Numbered from the stretch's first letter, positions 32,025 to 40,707 are shown. The stretch: 64,000 nt of DNA from CP2-2F sp034432555 (GCA_034432555.1 DAOUBW010000013.1:314875-378874), one strand, 5' to 3'. Notes: a model not told the origin generated them from the sequence alone. A program made the numbers and translations.

Positions 32025-32864
32025 ATGCACACCCTCTATCTGATTCCCACACCGATCGGCAACCTCGAAGATATTACGCTGCGTGCGCTGCGCTTGCTGC
32101 GCGAAGTGCGCCTAATCGCCGCTGAGGATACGCGCCATTCGCGCATCTTGCTCGATCACTACCAGATCAGCACGCCGATGATCAGCTACCACGAACACAA
32201 CAAACTGGCGCGCCTCGAAAGCATTCTAGAGGCATTGACACAAGGGGATGTCGCGCTTATCTCGGATGCTGGCACCCCCACCCTTTCCGATCCCGGTTAC
32301 GAATTGGTGCGTGCGGCATTGGCAGCAGGCGTGACGGTCGTGCCGCTGCCGGGCGCCAACGCGGCAATCACAGCGCTCACTGCCTCAGGCTTGCCCACCG
32401 ATGCCTTTCTGTACCTCGGCTTTCCGCCGCGCCGTCCCAGCAAACTGCGCGCCTTCCTGAAGCACTATGCAGCATTGCGCGCTACGCTGATCTTTTACGA
32501 AAGTCCGAATCGGTTGGTGGACACACTGCGCGCCATGCTGGAAGTCTTTGGAGATCGGCAGGCAGTAGTTGCCCTAGAGCTGACCAAATTCTTTGAGGGC
32601 TTTTCGCGGGCGCCGCTCAGTGCGCTGATCAGCACCTTCGCGGCGCAAGCGCCACGTGGCGAAGTGACGCTCTTGGTGGAAGGCGCGCCCGAAGTGCCTG
32701 ATGCAAGCTGGGACGAAGAGCGTGTGCGCCAAGCCCTTCAGCACTTGCTGGCAGACGGCGTAAAGCGCAGCACTGCCGCAAAGCAAATCGCGGCACTGTC
32801 CGGCTGGGATCGTGCTGAGGTCTACGCGCTAGATGAAACAGCCGACGCTGAATCGGACGTTTGA
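32025..32864 (+). CDS. rsmI: 16S rRNA (cytidine1402-2'-O)-methyltransferase RsmI
   Basis: 279-residue SAM-dependent methyltransferase of the tetrapyrrole-methylase fold that methylates 2'-O of C1402 in 16S rRNA. The signature is IPTPIGNLEDITLRAL (residues 6-21), AEDTRHSRILL and ISDAGTPTLSDPG (about 82-94), with PGANAAITAL. The frame is open about 55 codons further upstream with implausible sequence, so ATG 32025 is taken. The C-terminal part is the usual helical RsmI domain. It converges with the DUF2256 gene. Confidence 0.93.
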   Translation: MHTLYLIPTPIGNLEDITLRALRLLREVRLIAAEDTRHSRILLDHYQISTPMISYHEHNKLARLESILEALTQGDVALISDAGTPTLSDPGYELVRAALAAGVTVVPLPGANAAITALTASGLPTDAFLYLGFPPRRPSKLRAFLKHYAALRATLIFYESPNRLVDTLRAMLEVFGDRQAVVALELTKFFEGFSRAPLSALISTFAAQAPRGEVTLLVEGAPEVPDASWDEERVRQALQHLLADGVKRSTAAKQIAALSGWDRAEVYALDETADAESDV

Positions 32865-32876
32865 GCGCAGCCTTGC

Positions 32877-33035
32877 TCAACGGGCAGCCCTTCGGCAGCG
32901 CTCTGAGCAGTATTTCACCGCATCCCAGACTTTTGCCCATTTTTTGCGCCATTCAAAGGGACGCCCACACACGACGCATACCTTGATCGGCTTGGGATCG
33001 TTCCCTTGCCGCTTGCCGCTATTTTTGTGAGGCAT
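32877..33035 (-). CDS. DUF2256 domain-containing protein
   Basis: 52-residue zinc-ribbon-like protein of the DUF2256 family, seen in KVCVVCGRPFEWRKKWAKVW and YCSERC (Cys x4). The function is unknown. The frame is open about 90 codons upstream, but ATG 33035 is preceded by aggagt at five bases and matches the family length. It is convergent with rsmI, whose stop lies 12 bases away, and divergent from the SH3b gene. Confidence 0.85.
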   Translation of the reverse strand: MPHKNSGKRQGNDPKPIKVCVVCGRPFEWRKKWAKVWDAVKYCSERCRRAAR

Positions 33036-33156
33036 AGTCACTCCTGCTAGGCTTACCCTACGGATTCTATACGCAAGCCCTGTCGAATGCCTATTCATCG
33101 TCACTTTGGCGCACTTGGCACGGTAAAACTGCTTAGAGATGTATGGAGGTATAACA

Positions 33157-34146
33157 ATGCGGTTGAAACAATGGTTAACCCTTGCCCTGATCGCTGCCTT
33201 TGTGCTGGCTGCTGTGCCACCCCAAGGGACGGCGCGTGCGCTTGGTGTTTCGGCGGTGCGCTTCGGGGCAACCTGTGGTGATTTCTCGCTGTTGGTGGCA
33301 GTCACTGGCTCGGAAGATGACGGCGGCGGCTTGGATAAGTTCCGTTACTTCATCTTCGATGGCAACGGCAAAAAGCTCTATCAGGAAGATGCTGTGCGGC
33401 GTGTTGGCGTCACGGGCGGCTCGCAAGTCATCAACATGAGCTACGATAACGACGGTGCGGATGGTCCACCTACTAAAAATCCAATCCGCTTGCAGATCAT
33501 TGACCTAGACGCCAACAACAATCCAAAGGCGTTGCTGCGCGATGAGACGGTGAATGCCTCGTGCTTGCCATCTGCCAGCCCAGTCACCATCACGGAAAAT
33601 TTCCGCCCCGTGCCGTTCCTCAAGGCATTCTTCGTCGGCGAGACGCCGCTCTACCGCTTCCCAGCGCGAGAGCCAATTGATCTGCGGATTGTGGCAGGTA
33701 AAGAGCATTTTGCCTACTACCGTTCACCCGATTCGCAGTGGATAGCAATTGATGTGAGCGGTGAGCAGCTCATGTGGGTGCCAACGGCTGTTGTCTCGGT
33801 GGAGCTAGGGCGTTTGGGCTTGCCGCCACGCCGCATTGACGGCAGCGATCCTGCGACTGCCGCCGCCATCACACAACCGACGCCCATTCCCGGCACCATC
33901 ATCGTGCCGATTGGGCAGCCCGTCGGTTCGGCGCTGGTCACCACACGCCTACGCTTCCGTGCTACACCATCCCTCACGGGCAGGCAGATCGGCACGATTC
34001 CCTTTGATAGCGTTGTGCCAGTCTACGGGCGGAACAACGCGGGCAACTTCATCAAGGTGCAGTATAACGGCTTGCTCGGTTGGGTCTCGACGTGCTGCAT
34101 CAACCTGATTGATGTGCCACTTAGCCAACTGCCGCGTGTGGAGTAG
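33157..34146 (+). CDS. Secreted protein with C-terminal SH3b domain
   Basis: 329-residue protein with a signal peptide (residues 1-28, LTLALIAAFVLAAVPPQGTARA). A middle region has a beta-sandwich-like N-terminal part (about 30-145) of no known family. The C-terminal SH3b-type domain (about 255-320) is recognised from the pattern TTRLRFRATPSLTGRQIGTI, then VPVYGRNNAGNFIKVQYNG and LGWVS. SH3b domains bind cell-wall components. ATG 33157 follows tatggaggt at seven bases. A strong hairpin terminator follows the stop. Confidence 0.75.
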   Translation: MRLKQWLTLALIAAFVLAAVPPQGTARALGVSAVRFGATCGDFSLLVAVTGSEDDGGGLDKFRYFIFDGNGKKLYQEDAVRRVGVTGGSQVINMSYDNDGADGPPTKNPIRLQIIDLDANNNPKALLRDETVNASCLPSASPVTITENFRPVPFLKAFFVGETPLYRFPAREPIDLRIVAGKEHFAYYRSPDSQWIAIDVSGEQLMWVPTAVVSVELGRLGLPPRRIDGSDPATAAAITQPTPIPGTIIVPIGQPVGSALVTTRLRFRATPSLTGRQIGTIPFDSVVPVYGRNNAGNFIKVQYNGLLGWVSTCCINLIDVPLSQLPRVE

Positions 34147-34170
34147 GCGCTAAGCACCCGCTTAGGCACT

Positions 34171-34204
34171 GTGGGCGAGGATGATCTCGCCCACAATCTT
34201 TTCC
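34171..34204 (+). terminator. Terminator after the SH3b gene
   Basis: GTGGGCGAG (34171-34179) pairs with CTCGCCCAC (34186-34194) over a 6-base loop, followed by AATCTTTTCC. Perfect 9-base stem and U-rich tail. The stem shares GGGCGAG with two other hairpins at 56332 and 57857. Confidence 0.7.
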
Positions 34205-34217
34205 TGCCCTCACGAAC

Positions 34218-34244
34218 TGTCACAAAATGAACGCCTCGCTCGTC
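34218..34244 (+). promoter_or_regulatory. ECF41-type promoter TGTCACA-N16-CGTC
   Basis: TGTCACA (34218-34224), a spacer of exactly 16 bases, then CGTC (34241-34244). This matches in full the reported target consensus of ECF41 sigma factors. It lies about 40 bases upstream of the oxidoreductase that precedes the ECF41 gene, as expected for autoregulation. Confidence 0.8.
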
Positions 34245-34280
34245 TTATCTCCCAGAAGCAGATTATCAGCAGAGGGAAAC

Positions 34281-35486
34281 ATGATGAGCAACCCAACCCA
34301 ACTCCTTATCCTTGGCGCAGGCTATGCTGGGCTAATAGCAGCCTTCCGACTCGGACGCGCCGTTCAGGGCAAACCAATCACCGTCACATTGATCAACGAT
34401 AGCCCACGCTTTGTAGAGCGGGTGCGCCTGCATCAGGTGGCAGCCGCGCAGCCTGTGCGCGCCCGCCCGATTCAAGGCTTGCTGCGCGGTAGCGGTGTGC
34501 GCTTTGTGCAGGGCAGAGTAACGCGCATCATGGCACAATCACAGCAAGTTCACCTGACCACACCCGATGGCGAACAAGTGCTAAGCTACAATTACCTGCT
34601 CTATGCCTTAGGCAGCCAAACCGATTTTGGGCGTGTGCGCGGCGCACAGCAACATACACTTGCCGTTGGCAACGCTGCCGATGCGGCACGCTTGCGCGAA
34701 CGCCTGCCACAGCTTGCCGCCGGCAGCACGCTCATTGTGGTGGGTGGTGGCTTGACGGGCATCGAAACTGCCACCGAATTGGCAGAGCGCTACCCTGCTT
34801 TGCGGGTGCGCTTGGTAACAAGTGGGCGACTAGGCGAAGGGCTTTCCGAACGCGGGCGTCAGCACGTGCGGCAAGTTTTGGCGCGCTTGGGCGTCACGCT
34901 GCACGAGAATACGCCCGTTCAGGCGGTGGAGGCAGACACGCTGCATACCGCCAATGGCGAGCGCCTGCCGTTTGCCTTGTGTGTGTGGGCGGCGGCGCTG
35001 CGCGCTGTGCCGTTGGCAGCCGACTCAGGCTTGGCGACCAACGAACACGGGCAGCTTTTGGTCTCGCCAATGCTAAGCAGCCTCAGCGCGCCGAACATCT
35101 TTGGGGCAGGTGATGGCGCCGCCTTTGCAGAGGCGCACGGCGTACCGATCCGCATGGCGTGCGCCACTGCGCTGCCAATGGGCGCACAGGCTGCCGATAA
35201 CCTGTGGGCAGCCCTGCACGGCAAACCACAAAAGCCGTTTGGCTTTGGCTACGCAGTGCAGTGTGTGAGCTTAGGGCGGCAGGATGGGCTAGTCCAGTTT
35301 GTGCGCCGCGATGACCGCCCAACCGAGCGCGTCATCACTGGCAGGCTGGCAGCCTTCATCAAAGAGTGCATCTGCCGTTATGCAGCGTTTTCGGCAATTG
35401 CACCGTGGCTGGCAATCAATTACCGTTGGCTGGGGCAGAATGCCTTTGGCAGCGCCCATGAACCGACCGTGATGATACAATCCTAA
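34281..35486 (+). CDS. FAD-dependent NAD(P)H oxidoreductase (NDH-2-like), ECF41 target
   Basis: 401-residue two-dinucleotide-binding-domain flavoprotein. The FAD motif is ILGAGYAG (about residues 9-16), the NAD(P)H motif is IVVGGGLTGIETATEL (about 156-171), and the FAD-contact motif is IFGAGDGAAF (near 275). It resembles type II NADH dehydrogenase/pyridine-nucleotide oxidoreductases; no redox-active CxxC disulfide is seen. Two ATGs (34281, 34284) share an agaggg Shine-Dalgarno. Immediately upstream is an exact ECF41 promoter, and the ECF41 sigma gene starts 22 bases downstream. This matches the oxidoreductase class of ECF41 partner genes. The substrate is unknown. Confidence 0.85.
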   Translation: MMSNPTQLLILGAGYAGLIAAFRLGRAVQGKPITVTLINDSPRFVERVRLHQVAAAQPVRARPIQGLLRGSGVRFVQGRVTRIMAQSQQVHLTTPDGEQVLSYNYLLYALGSQTDFGRVRGAQQHTLAVGNAADAARLRERLPQLAAGSTLIVVGGGLTGIETATELAERYPALRVRLVTSGRLGEGLSERGRQHVRQVLARLGVTLHENTPVQAVEADTLHTANGERLPFALCVWAAALRAVPLAADSGLATNEHGQLLVSPMLSSLSAPNIFGAGDGAAFAEAHGVPIRMACATALPMGAQAADNLWAALHGKPQKPFGFGYAVQCVSLGRQDGLVQFVRRDDRPTERVITGRLAAFIKECICRYAAFSAIAPWLAINYRWLGQNAFGSAHEPTVMIQS

Positions 35487-35508
35487 GCTTAGTGTGAGGG
35501 AATGCCGT

Positions 35509-36390
35509 ATGGTTGAGAGCGAACTTTTTGAGAGCTACCGTCCGCTGATGTTTGGGCTTGCCTACCGCATGTTGGGCAGCGCAATGGAAGCTGAAGACAT
35601 TGTGCAAGAGGCGTATCTGCGCTACTTATCGGCTGAGCCGCACAGCATTCGGTCGCTGAAGGCATTCCTGACAACGGTCGTAACGCGTCTGAGCCTTGAT
35701 CACCTCAAATCGGCACAGGCGCAGCGCGAAAGCTACTTCGGATCATGGCTGCCTGAGCCACTGCTGACAGGGCAAAGCGACTCGGAAGCGCTAAGCGCTG
35801 ATCCTGATGCACTGACTGCTCTCAACGAGTCGCTCTCATTAGCGCTGCTGACCTTGCTCGAAAAATTGACTCCGGTTGAGCGCGCTGTCTTTTTGCTGCG
35901 CGAGGTGTTTGAGTACGACTTTGCGGAAATCGCCGCGATGGTTGGCAAAAGCGAGGCAGCTTGCCGCCAAGCACTCCACCGCGCCCGCCAATTCATCAAC
36001 GCCGAAAGCGTGCGCTTTAGCAGCACAGCCGAAGAACATCAGATGATCTTTGGGCAGTTCATGCAAGCCTGCCTAGTCGGCGATCTCGATGGGCTGCTTG
36101 CCACCCTGTCCGCTGATGTCAGCGCGTGGTCGGATGGTGGTGGTAAGGCAAGTGCTGCCACACGCCCAGTCTTTGGGCGCGAGTCGGTGGCTGCTATGCT
36201 ACTTGGCTTGCTCAGGCGGATGCCGCCCAATGCTCAGCTGGAACTTGCCGAGATTAATGGGCGCTGGGGCATTGTGGTGCGCCAAGCAGGTGCAGTGGTG
36301 GTTGTGATGAGCGCTGATGTCGCACAGGGTAAGATCACCACGCTGCGCTTCATCCGCAACCCGGATAAGCTGCGCCGCCTTGATGCCTGA
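35509..36390 (+). CDS. ECF41-family RNA polymerase sigma factor with SnoaL-like C-terminal domain
   Basis: 293-residue ECF sigma. Sigma region 2 (about 8-75; GLAYRMLGSAMEAEDIVQEA) and region 4 (about 125-180; LTPVERAVFLLREVFEYD) are joined by a linker carrying WLPEP, and a SnoaL_2 domain follows (about 190-290). All three ECF41 hallmarks are present: WLPEP, DGGGK (near residue 212) and NPDKL at the C-terminus (RNPDKLRRLDA). In studied ECF41 proteins the C-terminal domain modulates activity in the absence of a classical anti-sigma factor. No anti-sigma gene is nearby. It is co-transcribed with the flavin oxidoreductase; its own start at 35509 has an aggga. A GTG five codons upstream is rejected. 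Confidence 0.92.
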   Translation: MVESELFESYRPLMFGLAYRMLGSAMEAEDIVQEAYLRYLSAEPHSIRSLKAFLTTVVTRLSLDHLKSAQAQRESYFGSWLPEPLLTGQSDSEALSADPDALTALNESLSLALLTLLEKLTPVERAVFLLREVFEYDFAEIAAMVGKSEAACRQALHRARQFINAESVRFSSTAEEHQMIFGQFMQACLVGDLDGLLATLSADVSAWSDGGGKASAATRPVFGRESVAAMLLGLLRRMPPNAQLELAEINGRWGIVVRQAGAVVVVMSADVAQGKITTLRFIRNPDKLRRLDA

Positions 36391-36393
36391 GGG

Positions 36394-37335
36394 CTAGGTG
36401 TGCGGCGCAACTGCCACAGTCTGCGGCGCGCTCAGGGCGTAGGCGGCAAGGTTGCGCGTATACGCCTCTAAAATCCACGCGCCGTGATCTTGAAAATGCC
36501 CTTTGGCGCGCTCGGCATCTATCTGAGCGGCGCTGCTCTGCGCTTGCATGGCAGCAAATTTGCGCTGTTTGCGCGCCGCTTCCCAACGCTCCAGCCGAGC
36601 GCCCAATCTGCCGCCTAATAACCGTTCCGCCCAGCGTTGCAGGCGCAACCCAACGCCACGCGGCGCGCTATCCGCCACCGCATAAAAGGGTGCCTCCGCA
36701 TTCGGCAGAAAAGCTGCCGCCCACAGATTGGCAGCGCGCATGGCAGCATAGAAGGCTTGCCCTGCTAAAGGGATCATCTGTGCCAGTTCGTGCGCCATAT
36801 AGACATCTTGCCGATCTTGAGCAAGGGCAGTCTCCGCCAGCACGTAGTTTGGGCAAAGCTGCACGCCGCGCAGCCGCGCCAAGCGCACCACCACAACCGC
36901 CAGCAGGCGGGCTAACCACACCCTATCTGCGGCGGTGACGATCAAGAAATCAATATCGTCCTCTGCATCACGGGCGTTGTGCATAGAGAGCGCACCCGTC
37001 AGCGCGACCATCCGCACAAAGGGCAAATGTGCCAGCAGCTTGCCATACAAGCGGGCAGTCGGCATCAGTCTCTGAGAGGCGAAGGCACGGTTGCGACGCG
37101 TTGTGCAGTGGGCAGTACGTCCGTGCAGCGTCCAAAAGCCGTCCGACTGGGTAATATGCTGCGCCAAATAAGCCGAATCGCGCAGCACAGCGCGCACAGC
37201 CTCTCGGTCAGCCGCACAGCCGATCAGAAAGTGGTGCAGTTCTGCCTCAGTCAGTGGGAAATGAAAGACATCGGCATATAACACAGTCCGCAAGATGGCT
37301 TCTTCAAGGGGTGTGGCGGAAAACAGGAAAGTCAT
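36394..37335 (-). CDS. Nucleotidyltransferase-like protein with N-terminal winged-helix region
   Basis: 313-residue protein with an N-terminal helix-rich part (residues 8-40, LRTVLYADVFHFPLTEAEL) resembling winged helix. A nucleotidyltransferase-like core follows, with GALSMHNARDAEDDIDFLIV (about 113-132), where GxSMHN..DIDFL matches the fold's Gly-Ser...Asp-x-Asp pattern. The long C-terminus is helical. Similar proteins occur in Chloroflexota near glycosyltransferases; the substrate is not known. Its 3' end lies three bases from the ECF41 stop, convergent. Confidence 0.65.
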   Translation of the reverse strand: MTFLFSATPLEEAILRTVLYADVFHFPLTEAELHHFLIGCAADREAVRAVLRDSAYLAQHITQSDGFWTLHGRTAHCTTRRNRAFASQRLMPTARLYGKLLAHLPFVRMVALTGALSMHNARDAEDDIDFLIVTAADRVWLARLLAVVVVRLARLRGVQLCPNYVLAETALAQDRQDVYMAHELAQMIPLAGQAFYAAMRAANLWAAAFLPNAEAPFYAVADSAPRGVGLRLQRWAERLLGGRLGARLERWEAARKQRKFAAMQAQSSAAQIDAERAKGHFQDHGAWILEAYTRNLAAYALSAPQTVAVAPHT

Positions 37336-37511
37336 ACAGCATAGCTGCCTTTCTGGCGCTGCGCTTGCTCAAGCGTGCGTGCTATGCGGCTCTAGCATAC
37401 GCCAAAACGCGGAAAGCGCAAGCCTAGCACTGCCTGCCTACCTCAGGCTACCAGAATAAGCTACAATAGCTGCTCATTATCTGCTTCAACCTCGCGGAGT
37501 GAACCAAAACT

Positions 37512-38777
37512 GTGTCTGCACAAACACCTGACTCGAACGGCGCAGGTGCGCCAACGCCCACCGACTCTGATGCGCTGCCCAAGCGGTCGGGCATGAATAC
37601 ACTCTCCGTGCATGGCGGCGATGACCGCCCACGCGCTCATCAGGCAATCCCCATGCCCATCATCCAGACGGCAACCTACGCCTTTGCGGATACCGCCGAT
37701 CTGATCAACTTCATGCAGCACAAAAGCTGGGGCGATGGCATCATCGGGCGGGAAGAATACGGGCGCTATGGCAACCCAACCGTGCAAGCCGTCGAGAGTA
37801 AGGTTGCTGCGCTGGAAGGCGCCGAAGATGCCGTCATGTTCTCCTCCGGCATGGCAGCTATCACCTCGTTGCTGCTGGCAAGCCTGCCAACGGGCGCGCA
37901 CATCATCATGACCGGCGATTGCTACCGCCGCACGCGCCAATTCTGCCTGACCTTCCTCAAGCGGCTTGGCATTGAGACGACCATCGTCGAAACAGGTGAC
38001 TACGCCGCGCTTGAGGCGGCAATTCAGCCCAAGCGCACGCGCTTCATCATGTCCGAGAGTCCGACCAATCCCTATCTGCGCTGTGTGGATTTGGCGCGCA
38101 TTGCCGAGATCGCCAAGCGCCACCGCGTGCAAACCATCATTGACAGCACCTTCGGGACGCCCATCAACCAACTGCCCTTGCAGTATGGCATTGACTACGT
38201 GACGCACAGCGCCACCAAATATCTCGGTGGTCACCACGACTTGTTAGCAGGCGTCGTCGCAGCGCGTAAGGATCGCATTGCGGCGCTGCGCGATGCACGC
38301 GGCGTGCTAGGTGGTATTGTTGATCCACAGAACGCCTACCTGCTGGAGCGGGGCTTGAAAACACTCGGCTTGCGCGTGGCGCAGCAGAACAGCAGCGCGA
38401 TGCAGATCGCGCAGTTCTTGGAAGGGCATCCGAAGATTGAGCGCGTGTGGTATCCCGGCTTGCCTTCCCATCCTGATCACGCCGTGGCAAAGAAGCAGAT
38501 GAGCGGCTTTGGCGGTGTGGTTAGTTTCATGGTGCGCGGTACGCTCGAAGAGACCAGCCGCTTCATAGACGCAATGGAGATTCCCTACATCGCACCGAGT
38601 TTAGGCGGCGTGGACAGCCTGATTGAGCAGCCGGCGCTGATGTCCTTCTTTGAGCGCACGCCGGAAGAGCGCCTTGAGGTTGGCATCACGGGCAATTTGG
38701 TGCGCTTTGCGATTGGTGTGGAAGATACTGACGATCTGATCGCCGATCTTGATCAGGCGCTGCGCGTGCTGCCATGA
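37512..38777 (+). CDS. Cystathionine gamma-synthase-family PLP enzyme
   Basis: 421-residue Cys/Met-metabolism PLP enzyme. The Schiff-base lysine is in THSATKYLGGHHDLLAG (about residue 238), the substrate/phosphate area is FSSGMAAITSLLL, and YGRYGNPTVQAVE is the tyrosine-rich N-terminal motif. It starts with GTG 37512 behind a ggag. Family members act on activated homoserine (O-acetyl, O-succinyl or O-phospho) with cysteine, or split cystathionine. Overlap of its stop with thrB (ATGA) strongly suggests use of O-phosphohomoserine, as in plants. That is inference. A TACAAT box lies at 37462-37467 with a poor -35. Confidence 0.85.
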   Translation: MSAQTPDSNGAGAPTPTDSDALPKRSGMNTLSVHGGDDRPRAHQAIPMPIIQTATYAFADTADLINFMQHKSWGDGIIGREEYGRYGNPTVQAVESKVAALEGAEDAVMFSSGMAAITSLLLASLPTGAHIIMTGDCYRRTRQFCLTFLKRLGIETTIVETGDYAALEAAIQPKRTRFIMSESPTNPYLRCVDLARIAEIAKRHRVQTIIDSTFGTPINQLPLQYGIDYVTHSATKYLGGHHDLLAGVVAARKDRIAALRDARGVLGGIVDPQNAYLLERGLKTLGLRVAQQNSSAMQIAQFLEGHPKIERVWYPGLPSHPDHAVAKKQMSGFGGVVSFMVRGTLEETSRFIDAMEIPYIAPSLGGVDSLIEQPALMSFFERTPEERLEVGITGNLVRFAIGVEDTDDLIADLDQALRVLP

Positions 38778-39712
38778 CTCCGCGTGTAGTCGAAGCGACT
38801 GCCAACGCTACAATGGCAAACCTAGGCGTTGGCTTTGATATTTTGGGCATGGCGCTGGCAGAGCCGTTCGATACGGTGCGCGCTGAACGCATTCCTGAAC
38901 AGGGCGTGCAAATCGCTGCGATCAGGGGTGATGAGGGCAAACTGAGCCGCGATCCGACGCGCAACACAGCGGGCATTGCCGCCGCCTATGTGCTGCGGCA
39001 GATCGGCGCGGCGGAAGGTGTGTCGCTCAGCTTGCAGAAAGGCTTGCCGCTTGCCAGCGGGCTGGGCAGCAGCGCGGCAAGTGCCGTGGCGGCCGCGGTG
39101 GCGGTGAATGCGCTCTTTGGCGAACCACTTAGCCGCCCTGATCTGTTGGCAGCCAGCCTTGAAGGTGAGGCAGCCGTCAGTGGGCGCCATGCCGACAATG
39201 TGGCGCCGGCGCTCTTTGGCGGCATCACGTTGGTGATGGGCTTGACGGCGGATGCCATCCATAGGCTGCCCATTCCGCCCAGCCTGCACCTTGCACTGGC
39301 AACGCCTGCTATTGCTGTGCCAACCGCCGAAGCGCGTGCCGTGCTGCCTGCTACTGTCTCGCTCAAGGCGATGATCAGCCAGACGGCGCATGTGGCGCTT
39401 TTGGTGCGTGCGCTGCACACGGGCGATATTGCACTGCTTGGTGCGGCGATGGAGGGCGATGGGATCATCGAGCCTGCGCGGGCGCACCTGATGCGCGGCT
39501 TGCCCGAAGTGCGGGCGGCGGCGCGTGCTTGCGGCGCGGCTGGCACGGTCATCAGTGGTGCGGGACCGACGTTGTGTTCAGTCTGTGAGACGGCGGACGT
39601 TGCGGCGCGTGTGGCGGTTGCCATGCGCGCCATCTACGCCGAAATGGGCTTGGCGGCAAGCGTCCGCGTGACTGTGCCAGCGGCGCAGGGTGCCTCGTGG
39701 CGCGCTGTTTAG
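38774..39712 (+). CDS. thrB: Homoserine kinase
   Basis: 312-residue GHMP kinase phosphorylating homoserine. The ATP-binding signature GLPLASGLGSSAASAVAA is at about residues 91-108, and the N-terminal ATANATMANLGVGFDILG is typical of ThrB. The C-terminal GHMP motif GAAGTVISGAGPT is at about 254-266. Its ATG overlaps the CGS stop by four bases, giving coupled translation. Homoserine comes from hom at 1-2 kb. Threonine synthase is not in the window. Confidence 0.95.
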   Translation: MTPRVVEATANATMANLGVGFDILGMALAEPFDTVRAERIPEQGVQIAAIRGDEGKLSRDPTRNTAGIAAAYVLRQIGAAEGVSLSLQKGLPLASGLGSSAASAVAAAVAVNALFGEPLSRPDLLAASLEGEAAVSGRHADNVAPALFGGITLVMGLTADAIHRLPIPPSLHLALATPAIAVPTAEARAVLPATVSLKAMISQTAHVALLVRALHTGDIALLGAAMEGDGIIEPARAHLMRGLPEVRAAARACGAAGTVISGAGPTLCSVCETADVAARVAVAMRAIYAEMGLAASVRVTVPAAQGASWRAV

Positions 39713-39724
39713 GCAGCCTAGCAG

Positions 39725-39750
39725 GGCGGACATGACTTGGTCTGTCCGCC
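39725..39750. terminator. Hairpin between convergent thrB and FAH gene
   Basis: GGCGGACA (39725-39732) pairs with TGTCCGCC (39743-39750) across a 10-base loop. There is no U-tract, so it may act as a bidirectional block rather than a classical terminator. Confidence 0.45.
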
Positions 39751-39782
39751 GCACGATCAGCCTTATCGGTCGGGGGTGATGG

Positions 39783-40631
39783 CTAACGCACGCGGAAGGT
39801 CAGTTCGCGGCAGATATTCTCCAAGCGTCCGAGCTTTTCGATCTCCACGACAACCGACGCCTTATCCGTGAGCAAACGCGGCGGCTGCATCACGTTACCC
39901 ACGCCCGAAGGCGTGCCAGTGAGGATTACATCGCCGGGATAGAGCGTAAAAACACGGGACACATAGCTAATGATCGCCTTTACACCAAAGATCATTTCGC
40001 TCGTATTGCTCGCTTGGCGTACTTCGCCGTTCACGGTGCAGCGGATCGCCAAATTTTGCGGATCGGGGATTTCGTCGGCGCTGACCAGCCATGGACCGAG
40101 CGGGCAGAAGGTATCCATGCCTTTTGCGCGTGTCCACTGACCGTCGCCTGCTTGTAAATCGCGTGCGCTGACATCGTTAGCCGCCATATAGCCGAAAACG
40201 TGCGAGAGGGCGTTTTCTTCAGAGACGAGGCGCGTTTCCTTACCGATCACCACAGCAAGTTCAGCCTCATAGTCCACGCGGTTTGTGATAGATGGATCCC
40301 ACTCAATGACACCGCCATTGCCAATGACGCTGCTGTTCAATTTGGCGAAGATGAGCGGCTTTTCGGGTGGCTGCTGCCCTGTTTCACGGCAGTGATCGGC
40401 GTAGTTCAAGCCAATAGCGATGATCTTGCCGGGGCGCGGCAAGGGCGCTAACCAGCGCCAGCCTGTTTCGGGCAGCGGCTTGCCGTTTGCATAAGCAGCC
40501 TCAAGGGTTGGGCGCGGCGCGCTGAGGATGCCAAACATATCCGTAAAGCCTTCAATCAGGCGCGGTGACTGCTCATCGGGCGCGGCGACGAGGCGCGGCA
40601 CGCCATTGTAGAGTACGGTTGCAAAACGCAT
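39783..40631 (-). CDS. Fumarylacetoacetate hydrolase-family protein
   Basis: 282-residue FAH-superfamily enzyme. The metal-binding motif appears as VDYEAELAVVIG (about 118-129), and the family C-terminal motif LTGTPSGVGNVM at about 237-248. The N-terminal domain (about 1-65) is shared with FAHD1 and ureidoglycolate lyase-type proteins. FAH enzymes include fumarylpyruvate hydrolase, oxaloacetate decarboxylase and others; the substrate cannot be told. It follows panB on the same strand after a hairpin, so it is probably a separate unit. Confidence 0.88.
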   Translation of the reverse strand: MRFATVLYNGVPRLVAAPDEQSPRLIEGFTDMFGILSAPRPTLEAAYANGKPLPETGWRWLAPLPRPGKIIAIGLNYADHCRETGQQPPEKPLIFAKLNSSVIGNGGVIEWDPSITNRVDYEAELAVVIGKETRLVSEENALSHVFGYMAANDVSARDLQAGDGQWTRAKGMDTFCPLGPWLVSADEIPDPQNLAIRCTVNGEVRQASNTSEMIFGVKAIISYVSRVFTLYPGDVILTGTPSGVGNVMQPPRLLTDKASVVVEIEKLGRLENICRELTFRVR

Positions 40632-40654
40632 AGGGCAGTGTCCTTAAAATTTAG

Positions 40655-40690
40655 CAAATGGGTGGTTTCAAGCTAGATCATACCCATTTG
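40655..40690 (-). terminator. Hairpin after panB
   Basis: CAAATGGGT (40655-40663) and ACCCATTTG (40682-40690) form a perfect 9-base stem with an 18-base loop. On the minus strand it is followed by CTAAATTTTAA. Lies between panB stop and the FAH-family start. Confidence 0.45.
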
Positions 40691-40707
40691 TGGCAAAATG
40701 CACAGCC

